A stretch of 64,000 nucleotides of DNA. Origin: Microcella daejeonensis. Lineage in GTDB: Bacteria; Actinomycetota; Actinomycetes; Actinomycetales; Microbacteriaceae. Both the position numbers and the translations under genes were made by a program. The DNA lies in contig NZ_CP113089.1 of assembly GCF_026625045.1 (NCBI RefSeq), positions 992,001 to 1,056,000 on the forward strand, given 5' to 3'. This document shows positions 24,930 through 32,860 of this stretch, one piece after another; position 1 is the stretch's first letter, and each line of letters begins with the position of its first letter. The notes under the pieces were generated by a model that was not told where the DNA came from, did no database searches, and was given only the letters and a program-made list of their open reading frames with translations.

Positions 24930-26657
24930 TCAGCCCCTCAGATAGCGGGCGACGGCCGCGATGCCGGCGGGCAGGGCCGCGAGGTCGTCGCGGGCGGCGA
25001 AGCGGGTGAGGGCCTCGGCGGTGCGATGGGCGGTGGCGTTGCGCACGTCCCACAGCGGGGTCGGTCGGTCGCGCCAGGGCCCACGGCCCACCGTGCGCTC
25101 GACGTGCTCGGGGTCGAGCAGCAGGGCGTTGTGCACGACGCCGATGCCGCTGCCGACGTCGTCGAGCGTGTGGCCGGGGAACGCGCCCCAGGTCGCCGCC
25201 GGCATGCCGAAGATCGGGCCGACCCAGCTGTTCACGGCGATCGTGCCGTAGCGCAGAGCCGCGATCGCCGCCTCGAGATCGGGGCCGAGGGCGCGCTGCG
25301 TGCGCGGGTGCACGATCAGACCGGCGCTGAGGGTGCCGGCGAGGCGGTCGTTCGCGAAGGCGACCGCGGCGTCGAGGAAGGGCGCCGACTCGGCGGAGCC
25401 CGGCAGCCGCACGACCCCGAGCACGGGCCCGAAGACCTCGGTCGTGAACAGCGGCTCCTCGGCGTCGGCGCTCACGAGGTGGTCGACGAGGGCGCGCGGT
25501 ACGGCGGGGTCGCCGCCGAGCGAGACGGCGTCGGGATGTCCCTCCAGCGCCGCCCGTCGGCGCTCGGCCGCACCCGGGTAGTAGGCGGGCCGCACGGGCG
25601 CGAGGGCGATCTGCCCGCGCAGCGCCGCGACGAGCGCGTCGGCCTGGGGCCACGCGGCCGGCAGCACGACGAGCTGGGTGGCGATGCAGTTGAAGCCGGA
25701 GTTGTGCAGCCGCTGGCTGGCGATCGCCCGCGCGACCTCGGCGATCTCGGCGCTCGACCACGGGCGCGCATCGGGCACGACGATCGCGGGGCCCACGCCG
25801 CCGAGCTCGCTCGTGATCGGCTTGCCCAGCAGCGGGGTGCCGGCGGACCGCCGCGCCTCGCCCTGCTCGCCCGGGCCCCAGACGATCGCATCGTGGGTCG
25901 CGCGCGAGCCGGTGATGTGCACGTGCTCGACCTCGGGCGCCGCGATGAGCTCGGCGCCCAGCTCGTGATCGCCCTCGACGATGCGCAGCACGTCGGCGTC
26001 GATGAACGGCGCGAAGGCCCGGCGCATCGCGTCGCCGACGGCGGCGTTGACGGGGTTGAGCTTGACGATCGCCGCGCTCGCCTCCTGGTACAGCGCGGTG
26101 AGCACGTCGAGGGCGGGGATGCCCGTGATGTTGCCGGCCCCGAGCACGAGGGTCACCCGGGGCGCGCGATCGGGGTCGCGCAGGGCGCGGGCGACGCCGG
26201 CGCGGGCATCCTCGATGCTCACCCCGGGGCGCAGCCAGACCTCGGCGCCGAAGCCGGCGAGAACGGCGTCCTTCGCCCGCAGCGGGAACGCCTGCACCGC
26301 GAGCCGATCGCCCGCAGCCCGGCGAACACGGCGATCGGCCAGGGGCTGCTCGCCCTTCTCGAGCGCGGCGAGCGTCTGCTCGAGCGCGAGCGTCGCGCCG
26401 ATGACGGAGTAGGGGCCGGTCGTCCACTCCTCGCCGGCCGCGGGGCTGTCGGTCGGGATGCCCTTGACCGCGCAGGCGGCGGCGACCCAGTCGGTGGCGG
26501 CCGCGAGCGTCGACGCCCGCACCTCGCGCAGCAGCGATCGCTTCGCCGCGAGCGGCGTGCGCAGCCAGCGCTCGGCGCCGGAGCGGAGGGCAGTCAGATC
26601 CGCGCCGAGATCGTCTCGGAGCTCGGCGCGCGCAGGCTCGCTCCGTTGGGGGTCCAT
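24930..26657 (-). CDS. Aldehyde dehydrogenase family protein, divergent
   Basis: A 575-residue NAD(P)-dependent aldehyde dehydrogenase, longer than the usual 480-500. The cofactor region is LVLGAGNITGIPALDVL, the general-base Glu284 lies in ITSELGG and the catalytic Cys324 in NSGFNCIATQ; the FGPVLGVVRL motif near residue 430 is also present. The ATG at 26657 follows a strong GGAGGAG. The long N-terminal region and wide Glu-Cys spacing mark a divergent ALDH clade. It forms an operon with the GMC oxidase downstream and probably completes oxidation of the aldehyde that enzyme makes. The IclR gene ends 77 bases upstream on the same strand. Confidence 0.88.
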   Translation of the reverse strand: MDPQRSEPARAELRDDLGADLTALRSGAERWLRTPLAAKRSLLREVRASTLAAATDWVAAACAVKGIPTDSPAAGEEWTTGPYSVIGATLALEQTLAALEKGEQPLADRRVRRAAGDRLAVQAFPLRAKDAVLAGFGAEVWLRPGVSIEDARAGVARALRDPDRAPRVTLVLGAGNITGIPALDVLTALYQEASAAIVKLNPVNAAVGDAMRRAFAPFIDADVLRIVEGDHELGAELIAAPEVEHVHITGSRATHDAIVWGPGEQGEARRSAGTPLLGKPITSELGGVGPAIVVPDARPWSSAEIAEVARAIASQRLHNSGFNCIATQLVVLPAAWPQADALVAALRGQIALAPVRPAYYPGAAERRRAALEGHPDAVSLGGDPAVPRALVDHLVSADAEEPLFTTEVFGPVLGVVRLPGSAESAPFLDAAVAFANDRLAGTLSAGLIVHPRTQRALGPDLEAAIAALRYGTIAVNSWVGPIFGMPAATWGAFPGHTLDDVGSGIGVVHNALLLDPEHVERTVGRGPWRDRPTPLWDVRNATAHRTAEALTRFAARDDLAALPAGIAAVARYLRG

Positions 26658-26734
26658 GCTCCTCCTCGTGCGCCCCCTCGACGGCGAGGGGGCGGTATGG
26701 AGCGTACGTCCTGCGGACACCGTGGAGACGGCCG

Positions 26735-27634
26735 TCAGGCCCCGGCCGGCCGCGCTCCGCCCTCGGGAGCGCCCATCTGCTCCGAGAGCTCGCGTGCTAT
26801 CGAGGTGACGACGCGCCCGGCGGCGTCGAGGTGCGCGGCCAACCGGTGTTTGGGCGCGCTGACATTGAAGGCTGCGATCACGGTGCCGCGGAAGTCGAAG
26901 ACGGGGGCAGAAACGCCGACGACGCCCGCCTCGAACTCCTCGTCGACCTTCGCGTAGCCCTGGCGACGGATGCGGGTGATCTCGGCGAGGAAGGCCTCGA
27001 CATCGGTCACGACGGAGGTGCCCGGGATCGGCTCCGCGGGGGAGGACGCACCGAACGCGGGGACGGTTGGGGCGGCCGGGCTCGTGATCGCCCGGTCGTG
27101 CCCGTGCACCGAGTACCACTCGCGGAGGTTCTGCTCCGTCCAGCCGGAGACCAGTACGCGGCCCGCGGAGGTGTTCCAGGCGGCGGTGCTCACACCCTCC
27201 CACCCCACGCCGCGGAATGCGTACTCGCTCATCTCGCTGACGAGCGTCAGCACCGTCCCGGCGCGCAGCACGCAGAGGTGGGTCGTCTCGTGGGTGGCGC
27301 GCACCACCCGACGCAGGTAAGGCAGGGCACGAGTGACGAGCTGCGCCTCCCGCGTGCGCGCGGCGAGCGCGTACAGCTGATGGCCAAGCCGGTACTGGAG
27401 GGTCTCGGGGTCGCGCTCGACCAGTCCGGCGTCGGCGAGAGTCGCCAGCGTGCGTGAGATGACGGCCTTGTCGCGGCCGGCGAGTTGCGCGACGCGACTG
27501 ACGCCGAGTCCGCCGGCAGAGAGGCCCTCCGGCGAGGCGAGGAGTTCGAGCAGGTCGAGATCGCGCTGCAGACCCGCGGCGTTGCGGCGGGCGGGCTTCT
27601 GCGGACCTGCGGTCGTCGGCATAGGAGTGAGCAT
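26735..27634 (-). CDS. IclR-family transcriptional regulator
   Basis: A regulator of 295-299 residues; the start is ambiguous between ATGs at 27634 and 27622. The winged helix at about residues 15-85 contains LQRDLDLLELLAS, GLGVSRVAQLAGRDKAVISRTLATLADAGLVERD. The IclR effector domain follows (ETTHLCVLRAGTVLTLVSEM, STAAWNTSAGRVLVSG, VVGVSAPVFDFRGTVIAAFNVSAP). It is divergent from the transporter-catabolic operon, 112 bases apart, with palindromic elements between, so it very likely controls that operon. IclR proteins respond to pathway intermediates; the effector here is unknown. Confidence 0.93.
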   Translation of the reverse strand: MLTPMPTTAGPQKPARRNAAGLQRDLDLLELLASPEGLSAGGLGVSRVAQLAGRDKAVISRTLATLADAGLVERDPETLQYRLGHQLYALAARTREAQLVTRALPYLRRVVRATHETTHLCVLRAGTVLTLVSEMSEYAFRGVGWEGVSTAAWNTSAGRVLVSGWTEQNLREWYSVHGHDRAITSPAAPTVPAFGASSPAEPIPGTSVVTDVEAFLAEITRIRRQGYAKVDEEFEAGVVGVSAPVFDFRGTVIAAFNVSAPKHRLAAHLDAAGRVVTSIARELSEQMGAPEGGARPAGA

Positions 27635-27695
27635 ACCGCGGTAGTTGCCATTTGAACAACAGGTGTTGACCATATTCTTCTGCTCGCCCTACAGT
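27634..27695 (+). promoter_or_regulatory. Promoter and candidate IclR sites for the transport-catabolic operon
   Basis: A sigma-70-like promoter, TTGACC (27666-27671), 18 bases, TACAGT (27690-27695), faces the permease gene. Upstream are a 10-bp palindrome TACCGCGGTA (27634-27643) overlapping the regulator start and an imperfect palindrome GTTGCCATTTGAACAAC (27644-27660) of IclR-site shape just before the -35. Repression or activation would act on both divergent genes. Confidence 0.6.
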
Positions 27696-27745
27696 GGCGC
27701 CACCGGCCCGATGGAGCCGCCGGCACCGCTCAGTGAGGAGACAGC

Positions 27746-28411
27746 GTGACCCCGTTCGATCTCGACGGCCTCGTGACCTTCTGGTCGCGCCGCTGGGACG
27801 ACATCCTCGAACTGATGGGCGAGCACCTCGCCGTGGTCCTCGTCTCCCTCGCCATTGCCATGGTGATCGGCGTCGTCGTAGGCATGCTGACCTGGAACAG
27901 GCCCATCCCGAGCGCGATCGTCATCGCCGCCGCCGGGGTCGCTCTGACCATCCCCAGCCTCGCGCTCCTCGCGCTCCTCATCCGCCCGTTCGGGCTCGGG
28001 TGGACCAGCACCGTCATCGCCCTGACCTTCTACTCCCTGCTGCCGATCGTCCGCAACACGATCGTCGGGCTCCGCGAGGTGCCCGCGAGTGTTCTGGAAT
28101 CGGCGACCGGCATGGGGATGGGTCCGGTCAGGCGCATGCTGCGGATCCAGCTTCCGATCGCGTGGCCGATCATCCTCACGGGCGTGCGGGTCGCCGCCCA
28201 GCTGACCATCGGCATCGCCGCCATCGCCGCTTACGTCGCCGGCCCCGGGCTCGGCAGCTTCATCTTCAACGGTCTGTCGTCGCTCGGATCGAAGAACGCC
28301 CTGAACTTCGCCCTCACCGGGACCCTCGGGGTCATCCTGCTGGCCCTCCTCGTCGACGCGGCCTTCGTCCAGATCACCCGTCTCACCACCTCAAGGGGAC
28401 TCCGTGCCTGA
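27746..28411 (+). CDS. Glycine betaine/choline-type ABC transporter permease
   Basis: A 221-residue inner-membrane permease of the OpuB/OpuC (ProW) class with about five helices and the EAA-type loop (SATGMGMGPVRRMLRIQLPIAWP) that docks on the ATPase. The GTG start at 27746 follows GAGGAG. It is the first of four transport genes, and its 3' end overlaps the ATPase gene by 8 bases. Having two separate permease genes, here and at 29453, is the OpuB/OpuC pattern. Confidence 0.93.
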   Translation: MTPFDLDGLVTFWSRRWDDILELMGEHLAVVLVSLAIAMVIGVVVGMLTWNRPIPSAIVIAAAGVALTIPSLALLALLIRPFGLGWTSTVIALTFYSLLPIVRNTIVGLREVPASVLESATGMGMGPVRRMLRIQLPIAWPIILTGVRVAAQLTIGIAAIAAYVAGPGLGSFIFNGLSSLGSKNALNFALTGTLGVILLALLVDAAFVQITRLTTSRGLRA

Positions 28412-29456
28412 ATCGACCGACACCGCCCTCACCCAGATCGCGAGCCGCACCGAAGGCGCCCGCATCGTGCTCGACCGGGTCAGCAAGGTCTATCCCGGGC
28501 AGGACGCACCTGCGGTGGACGCGTTCTCGATGGTCGCCGAACCCGGCGAGCTGATCATGTTCGTCGGCCCCTCCGGCTGCGGCAAGACGACGACGATGAA
28601 GATGATCAACCGCATCATCGAGCCCACGAGCGGTTCCATCACGATCGACGGTCGCGACATCCTGTCGCTCGATCCGAACGAGCTGCGCCGCCACATCGGG
28701 TACGTCATCCAGCAGATCGGTCTCTTCCCGCACATGACGATCGCCGAGAACATCGCGGTCGTGCCGAAGCTCCTCGGGTGGAGCAAGCAGCGCACCTCCG
28801 AGCGCATCGATGAGCTGCTGCGCACCGTGCAGCTCGACCCCGGGGTGTTCGCCGAGCGGTACCCCCGCCAGCTCTCCGGCGGTCAGCAGCAGCGCGTCGG
28901 CGTCGCCCGCGCTCTCGCCGCCGACCCGCCCGTGATGCTCATGGACGAGCCGTTCGGCGCGACCGACCCCATCACGCGCGAGAAGCTGCAGGCGGAGTTC
29001 CTGCGGCTCCAGGAGTCGATCAGCAAGACGATCATCTTCGTGACCCACGACTTCGACGAGGCAATCCGCCTCGGTGACCGCATCGCGGTGCTCAGCGAGC
29101 GCTCGCAGATCGAGCAGTTCGACACGCCCGCAGCAATCCTCGCGCAGCCCGCCAACGACTACGTCCGCTCCTTCATCGGGCAGGGTGCGGCGCTAAAGCG
29201 ACTCGCCCTGATCCCGATTGAATCGGCCGCCCTCGGTCCCATGGCCGCCGCTGCCGCCGGTCACCGCATCGGCGCGGACGAGAGCCTGCGCGATGCGCTC
29301 GATCTCCTCATCGTGACGGGGGTGCCCGCTGTCGGCGTCGTCGACAGCACCGGCTCGATCATCGGTTCCCTCACCGTCGACCGCATATCGACCGCATTGG
29401 GAGCGGACGCCTCGGCCCTCGCCGCTACCCGAGCGGACGAGGGGCGCTCGGTATGA
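28404..29456 (+). CDS. ABC transporter ATP-binding protein, OpuBA/ProV-like
   Basis: A 350-residue ATPase driving quaternary-ammonium uptake. The Walker A motif GPSGCGKTTT is at residues 55-64, the signature LSGGQQQR near 155, Walker B LMDEPFGATDP near 175 and the switch His in VTHDFDEA. The C-terminal 90 residues resemble a CBS-like regulatory region (SLRDALDLLIVTGVPAVGVVDSTGSIIGSLT), as in OpuA/OpuC ATPases that sense ionic strength or c-di-AMP. It starts with GTG and overlaps the permease genes on both sides. Confidence 0.94.
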   Translation: MPESTDTALTQIASRTEGARIVLDRVSKVYPGQDAPAVDAFSMVAEPGELIMFVGPSGCGKTTTMKMINRIIEPTSGSITIDGRDILSLDPNELRRHIGYVIQQIGLFPHMTIAENIAVVPKLLGWSKQRTSERIDELLRTVQLDPGVFAERYPRQLSGGQQQRVGVARALAADPPVMLMDEPFGATDPITREKLQAEFLRLQESISKTIIFVTHDFDEAIRLGDRIAVLSERSQIEQFDTPAAILAQPANDYVRSFIGQGAALKRLALIPIESAALGPMAAAAAGHRIGADESLRDALDLLIVTGVPAVGVVDSTGSIIGSLTVDRISTALGADASALAATRADEGRSV

Positions 29457-30238
29457 CCGTCTCCAGCGCCACGACGGCCATCTCGACCGCGACCGCGGCG
29501 CGCCGCACCGATCGTCGTCTGCGCATTCTGCGTCGCGCCGCGACCCCCGCCATCGTCGTGAGCGCGCTCGGCGCACTCCTCCTGTGGCTGTCGACCCTCG
29601 AGCTCGACTCGATTGAGCAGCGGACCCTGAACTGGGAGTACATCGCGCTGCGCACCGGCGAGCACCTGAACCTCACGATTGTCGCGTCGATCCTCGTCGC
29701 GGTGCTGGCCATCCCCACGGGCATCCTGCTCAGTCGCACGCGGTCGCGAGCGGCCCGCGGCACAGTGCTGGGTCTCGCGAACATCGGGCAGGCGACCCCC
29801 GCAGTGGGCGTCGTGATCCTCCTGGCGATCCTCTGGCAGACCGGGTACACGACCGCTCTGGTCGCGCTCGTCGTCTACTCGTTCCTCCCCGTCCTCCGCA
29901 ACACCATGATCGGCCTCGAGCAGATCGACCCCTTCGTCAAGGAATCGGCACTCGGCATGGGCATGACCCGCGGGCAGGTGCTGCGGCGGATCGAGCTGCC
30001 GCTCGCCGTTCCCGTGATCCTGGCCGGTCTCCGCACCTCGCTCGTGTTCTGCGTCGGCGTGGCCACGATCGCAACCTTCATCAACGCCGGCGGCCTCGGC
30101 GACATGATCGTCAACGGCCTCAAGCTCCAGCGCTTCCCCGTTCTCGTGACCGGCGCCGTGCTCGTCGCGAGCATCGCGCTGCTCATCGACTGGGTCGCGA
30201 GCGTCATAGAAGACGTATTGCGCCCCAAAGGCGTCTAG
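29453..30238 (+). CDS. Second ABC transporter permease, OpuBD-like
   Basis: A 261-residue permease with six helices and the EAA loop ESALGMGMTRGQVLRRIELPLAVP. It resembles the first permease but has a longer cytoplasmic N-terminus rich in Ala/Thr/Arg. The ATG at 29453 overlaps the ATPase stop by 4 bases. It would form a heterodimeric channel with the 27746 product. Confidence 0.93.
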   Translation: MTVSSATTAISTATAARRTDRRLRILRRAATPAIVVSALGALLLWLSTLELDSIEQRTLNWEYIALRTGEHLNLTIVASILVAVLAIPTGILLSRTRSRAARGTVLGLANIGQATPAVGVVILLAILWQTGYTTALVALVVYSFLPVLRNTMIGLEQIDPFVKESALGMGMTRGQVLRRIELPLAVPVILAGLRTSLVFCVGVATIATFINAGGLGDMIVNGLKLQRFPVLVTGAVLVASIALLIDWVASVIEDVLRPKGV

Positions 30239-30288
30239 CGACGCCACTGCACCCCACCGCACTCTGCACGCACCCTCAAGGAGAACCC

Positions 30289-31227
30289 ATGCGCACTCGC
30301 ACCACATCACTGGTAGCCCTGGCCGCCGCATCGAGCATCGCCCTCGCGGGCTGCTCGGCCGGCGGAGGCGAATCCGCCGTCCCCGAGGAGGAGCAGCTCG
30401 TCTCCGGACTCACCGGCACCATCGGCTCGAAGGACTTCTCCGAGCAGTACATCCTCGCCCACCTCACCAGCCAGCTCCTCAACGCCTACGGCGCCGACAC
30501 CGACGTGAACACGCAGGTCGTCGGTTCCGCGAACGTGCGAACGGCCCTCGAGAGCGACGAGTTCCTCGGCTACTGGGAGTACACGGGCACCTCGTGGATC
30601 ACCTACAACGGCAACACCACGCCCGTCGTCGGCGCTGAGGCCCAGTTCGAGGCCACCAAGGAGGCGGATGCCGCGAACGGGATCGCCTGGATCGACCCGG
30701 CGCCCCTCAACAACACGTACGCCTTCGCGATCCGCGCCGACAAGGCCGAGGAGCTTGGCGTCTCGTCGCTGAGCGACATCGCCGGCCTCCCGGTCGAGGA
30801 GCAGACCTTCTGCATCGAGAGCGAGTTCTCGACCCGTGACGACGGCTTCCCCGGGCTGGTCGACGCGTACGGGATCGACGTGCCGAACGACAACGTCGCC
30901 CTGCTCGACACCGGCGTGATCTATACGGCGACCGCCGAGGGCACCGACTGCAACTTCGGCGAGGTGTTCGCGACCGACGGCCGCATCGCCGCCCTCGACC
31001 TGGTCGTGCTCGAGGACGACAAGAGCTTCTTCCCGGTCTACCAGGCGGCCTTCACGCTGAAGCAGGAGACGCTTGACGAGCACCCCGGCATCGCCGAGGT
31101 CGTCGCCATGTTCGCCGACAAGCTCACCGACGCCGAGATGCAGCGCCTCAACGCGCTCGCCGACGTCGACGGCGAGGACCCCGAGGACATCGCCCGCGAC
31201 TGGCTCGACGAGCAGGGCCTGATCTAG
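30289..31227 (+). CDS. Substrate-binding lipoprotein of the betaine/choline ABC importer
   Basis: A 312-residue lipoprotein with lipobox LAGC (Cys22) and the OpuAC/ProX-like two-lobed fold (GTIGSKDFSEQYILAHLTSQLL, LLDTGVIYTATAEGTDCNFGEVF, PVYQAAFTLKQETL). The binding site is expected to use aromatic cages for a quaternary amine; GYWEYTGTSWITY supplies several aromatics. The ATG follows AAGGAGA. The set fits osmoprotectant or carnitine/choline uptake, and linkage to catabolic genes suggests the ligand is also a carbon source. Confidence 0.92.
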   Translation: MRTRTTSLVALAAASSIALAGCSAGGGESAVPEEEQLVSGLTGTIGSKDFSEQYILAHLTSQLLNAYGADTDVNTQVVGSANVRTALESDEFLGYWEYTGTSWITYNGNTTPVVGAEAQFEATKEADAANGIAWIDPAPLNNTYAFAIRADKAEELGVSSLSDIAGLPVEEQTFCIESEFSTRDDGFPGLVDAYGIDVPNDNVALLDTGVIYTATAEGTDCNFGEVFATDGRIAALDLVVLEDDKSFFPVYQAAFTLKQETLDEHPGIAEVVAMFADKLTDAEMQRLNALADVDGEDPEDIARDWLDEQGLI

Positions 31228-31229
31228 GT

Positions 31230-31739
31230 ATGGCCGGCACCCTCCAGATCGGCGAGAGCTTCATCGGAGACGGCGCGAACGCCGCGCACGTCAACACCGT
31301 GCTCGGCGATCGGGAGGGCCCCGCCGGGGTGGCCTGGGCGACAGCCCTCGCCACCCCGAGCGCCGGGCACGTGCCCTTCGTGGCCGTGCTGCGTCCCTCT
31401 CTTCCCGTCAAGCCGCTGACCCTGTTCGTGACCAAGGCCGCCCCGGCCGATGACGGCCACGGTCTCCTCATCTGGGGGCCGGCGCAGGCCGGCGTCGCCG
31501 CCGGCGTGGCCGATGCGCTCGCCGAGGGCGTCATCCCGCTCGAGCACGCCGACAGCCACTGCCTCATCGCGGCGGTCTGGGTGAACCCCGCCGCCGACGA
31601 CGCCGACGCGGTCTTCGCCAACAACCGTCTCTCGACCTTCACTGCCTTGAGCAACGGTGCGCAGCGCCTGCCCAGCACCGACGACGTGATCGCCGCCCGC
31701 AACCGACCCGCCAACCCCTTCTACACACCGCAGAGTTGA
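31230..31739 (+). CDS. fae: Formaldehyde-activating enzyme (Fae) homologue
   Basis: A 169-residue protein matching Fae, which in methylotrophs condenses formaldehyde with tetrahydromethanopterin. Conserved features are GESFIGDG, the catalytic-His motif AHVNTVLGDREGP, AGHVPFVAVLRP, the LPVKPLTLFVTK strand, WGPAQAGVAAGVADAL and AEGVIPLEHAD. It starts 2 bases after the binding-protein gene and 4 bases before an enolase-superfamily gene, firmly inside the operon. Actinobacteria normally detoxify formaldehyde with mycothiol and lack tetrahydromethanopterin, so its role is puzzling: it may trap formaldehyde from demethylation or have been recruited for another aldehyde. Confidence 0.88.
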   Translation: MAGTLQIGESFIGDGANAAHVNTVLGDREGPAGVAWATALATPSAGHVPFVAVLRPSLPVKPLTLFVTKAAPADDGHGLLIWGPAQAGVAAGVADALAEGVIPLEHADSHCLIAAVWVNPAADDADAVFANNRLSTFTALSNGAQRLPSTDDVIAARNRPANPFYTPQS

Positions 31740-31743
31740 GCCG

Positions 31744-32847
31744 ATGAAAATCACCGCGATTCGCCTGACCAGGCTGAATCTTCCCCTCGACCCGCCGTTC
31801 AACGCCGCGTGGGACCCGGAGCCCCGCCGGGCCTTCCCGGCCACGCTCGTCACCGTCGAGACCGATGAAGGGGTCGTCGGATACGGATCCGGCGACACCA
31901 TGGACGGTTTCGAGGCGTTCGAGCACCTGTTCCTCGGCACCGACCCGCTGCAGATCATCAACCAGGTGCGCCGCATCGAGACGATCAACTTCCATGGGGG
32001 GCGGTACTGGCCCCTGGAGGCGGCGCTGTGGGACATCATCGGGCAGGTCGCCGGGATGCCCGTGGCCGTGCTCTTCGGAGGAGCCCGCGACCGACTGCCG
32101 GCGTATGCCTCCAGCGGCGAGCTGCTCGCCCCGGAGGCGCGTGCCGAGTCGGCCCTCGCCGCGAAAGCGGTCGGTTTCCGCGCCATGAAGATCCGCATCG
32201 CCCGCGACCGTACGGATGAGGGCATCGCCGCCGTGCGTGCCGCGCGCGAGGCGGTCGGGGACGACTTCGACCTGATGGTCGACCTCAATCAGATGTGGCG
32301 GATGTCCGGCGACATCGAGGCGGCGCTGCCGCTCGCGAAGGTGCACCGGCTCGCCGCGGAGCTGGCCGAGCTGGGAGTGCTGTGGCTTGAGGAGCCCCTC
32401 CCGCAGGTCGACGTGCCCGGCGCCCAGCGGGTCCGCGCGCAGACAGGTCTTCAGCTCTCGGGCGGCGAGATGGTCCGCAGCCTCCCGGAGATGATGGCGC
32501 TCATCGAGCAGGACGCTTTCGACATCTACCAGCCCGATGTCGCTCTCGCCGTCGGCATGTACCGCGCGCGTCAGGTGGCCGAGTCGGCCAACCTTCGGCA
32601 CCGGTTCTTCACCCCGCACACCTGGACGAACGGGCTGGGGCTACTCGCCAACCTGCACGTGGCCGCCGGCGTCGACGCCGGGCCCTACCTCGAATTCCCG
32701 TACGACCCGCCCGGCTGGACCCCTGAGCGGCGCGATTTCTTCATGACACCCATCACGATCGATCCGCACGGCGACGTCGTCGTCCCCGACCGCCCAGGGC
32801 TCGGGGTCGAGATCGACCATGACGCCGTCGCCCACTACACGGTCTGA
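31744..32847 (+). CDS. Enolase-superfamily enzyme, mandelate racemase subgroup
   Basis: A 367-residue TIM-barrel enzyme that abstracts a proton next to a carboxylate. An N-terminal capping domain (1-125) is followed by the barrel with Lys149-x-Arg151 on strand 2, metal ligands Asp180, Glu216 or Glu217, and Glu242, and the Asp265-His292 dyad of the mandelate racemase group; Glu317 closes the site. A K-x-R rather than K-x-K second-strand motif is unusual and may favour dehydration or epimerisation on one face. Likely reactions are dehydration of a hydroxy acid or epimerisation of a betaine or sugar acid. The substrate is unknown. Confidence 0.88.
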   Translation: MKITAIRLTRLNLPLDPPFNAAWDPEPRRAFPATLVTVETDEGVVGYGSGDTMDGFEAFEHLFLGTDPLQIINQVRRIETINFHGGRYWPLEAALWDIIGQVAGMPVAVLFGGARDRLPAYASSGELLAPEARAESALAAKAVGFRAMKIRIARDRTDEGIAAVRAAREAVGDDFDLMVDLNQMWRMSGDIEAALPLAKVHRLAAELAELGVLWLEEPLPQVDVPGAQRVRAQTGLQLSGGEMVRSLPEMMALIEQDAFDIYQPDVALAVGMYRARQVAESANLRHRFFTPHTWTNGLGLLANLHVAAGVDAGPYLEFPYDPPGWTPERRDFFMTPITIDPHGDVVVPDRPGLGVEIDHDAVAHYTV

Positions 32848-32860
32848 GAGGCTCGCCGAC

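Noticed and set aside
24930..26657. Thought of as proline dehydrogenase/P5C dehydrogenase-type ALDH because of its length
   Set aside because: No proline dehydrogenase domain, and extra length is only an N-terminal extension. Kept as a divergent ALDH.
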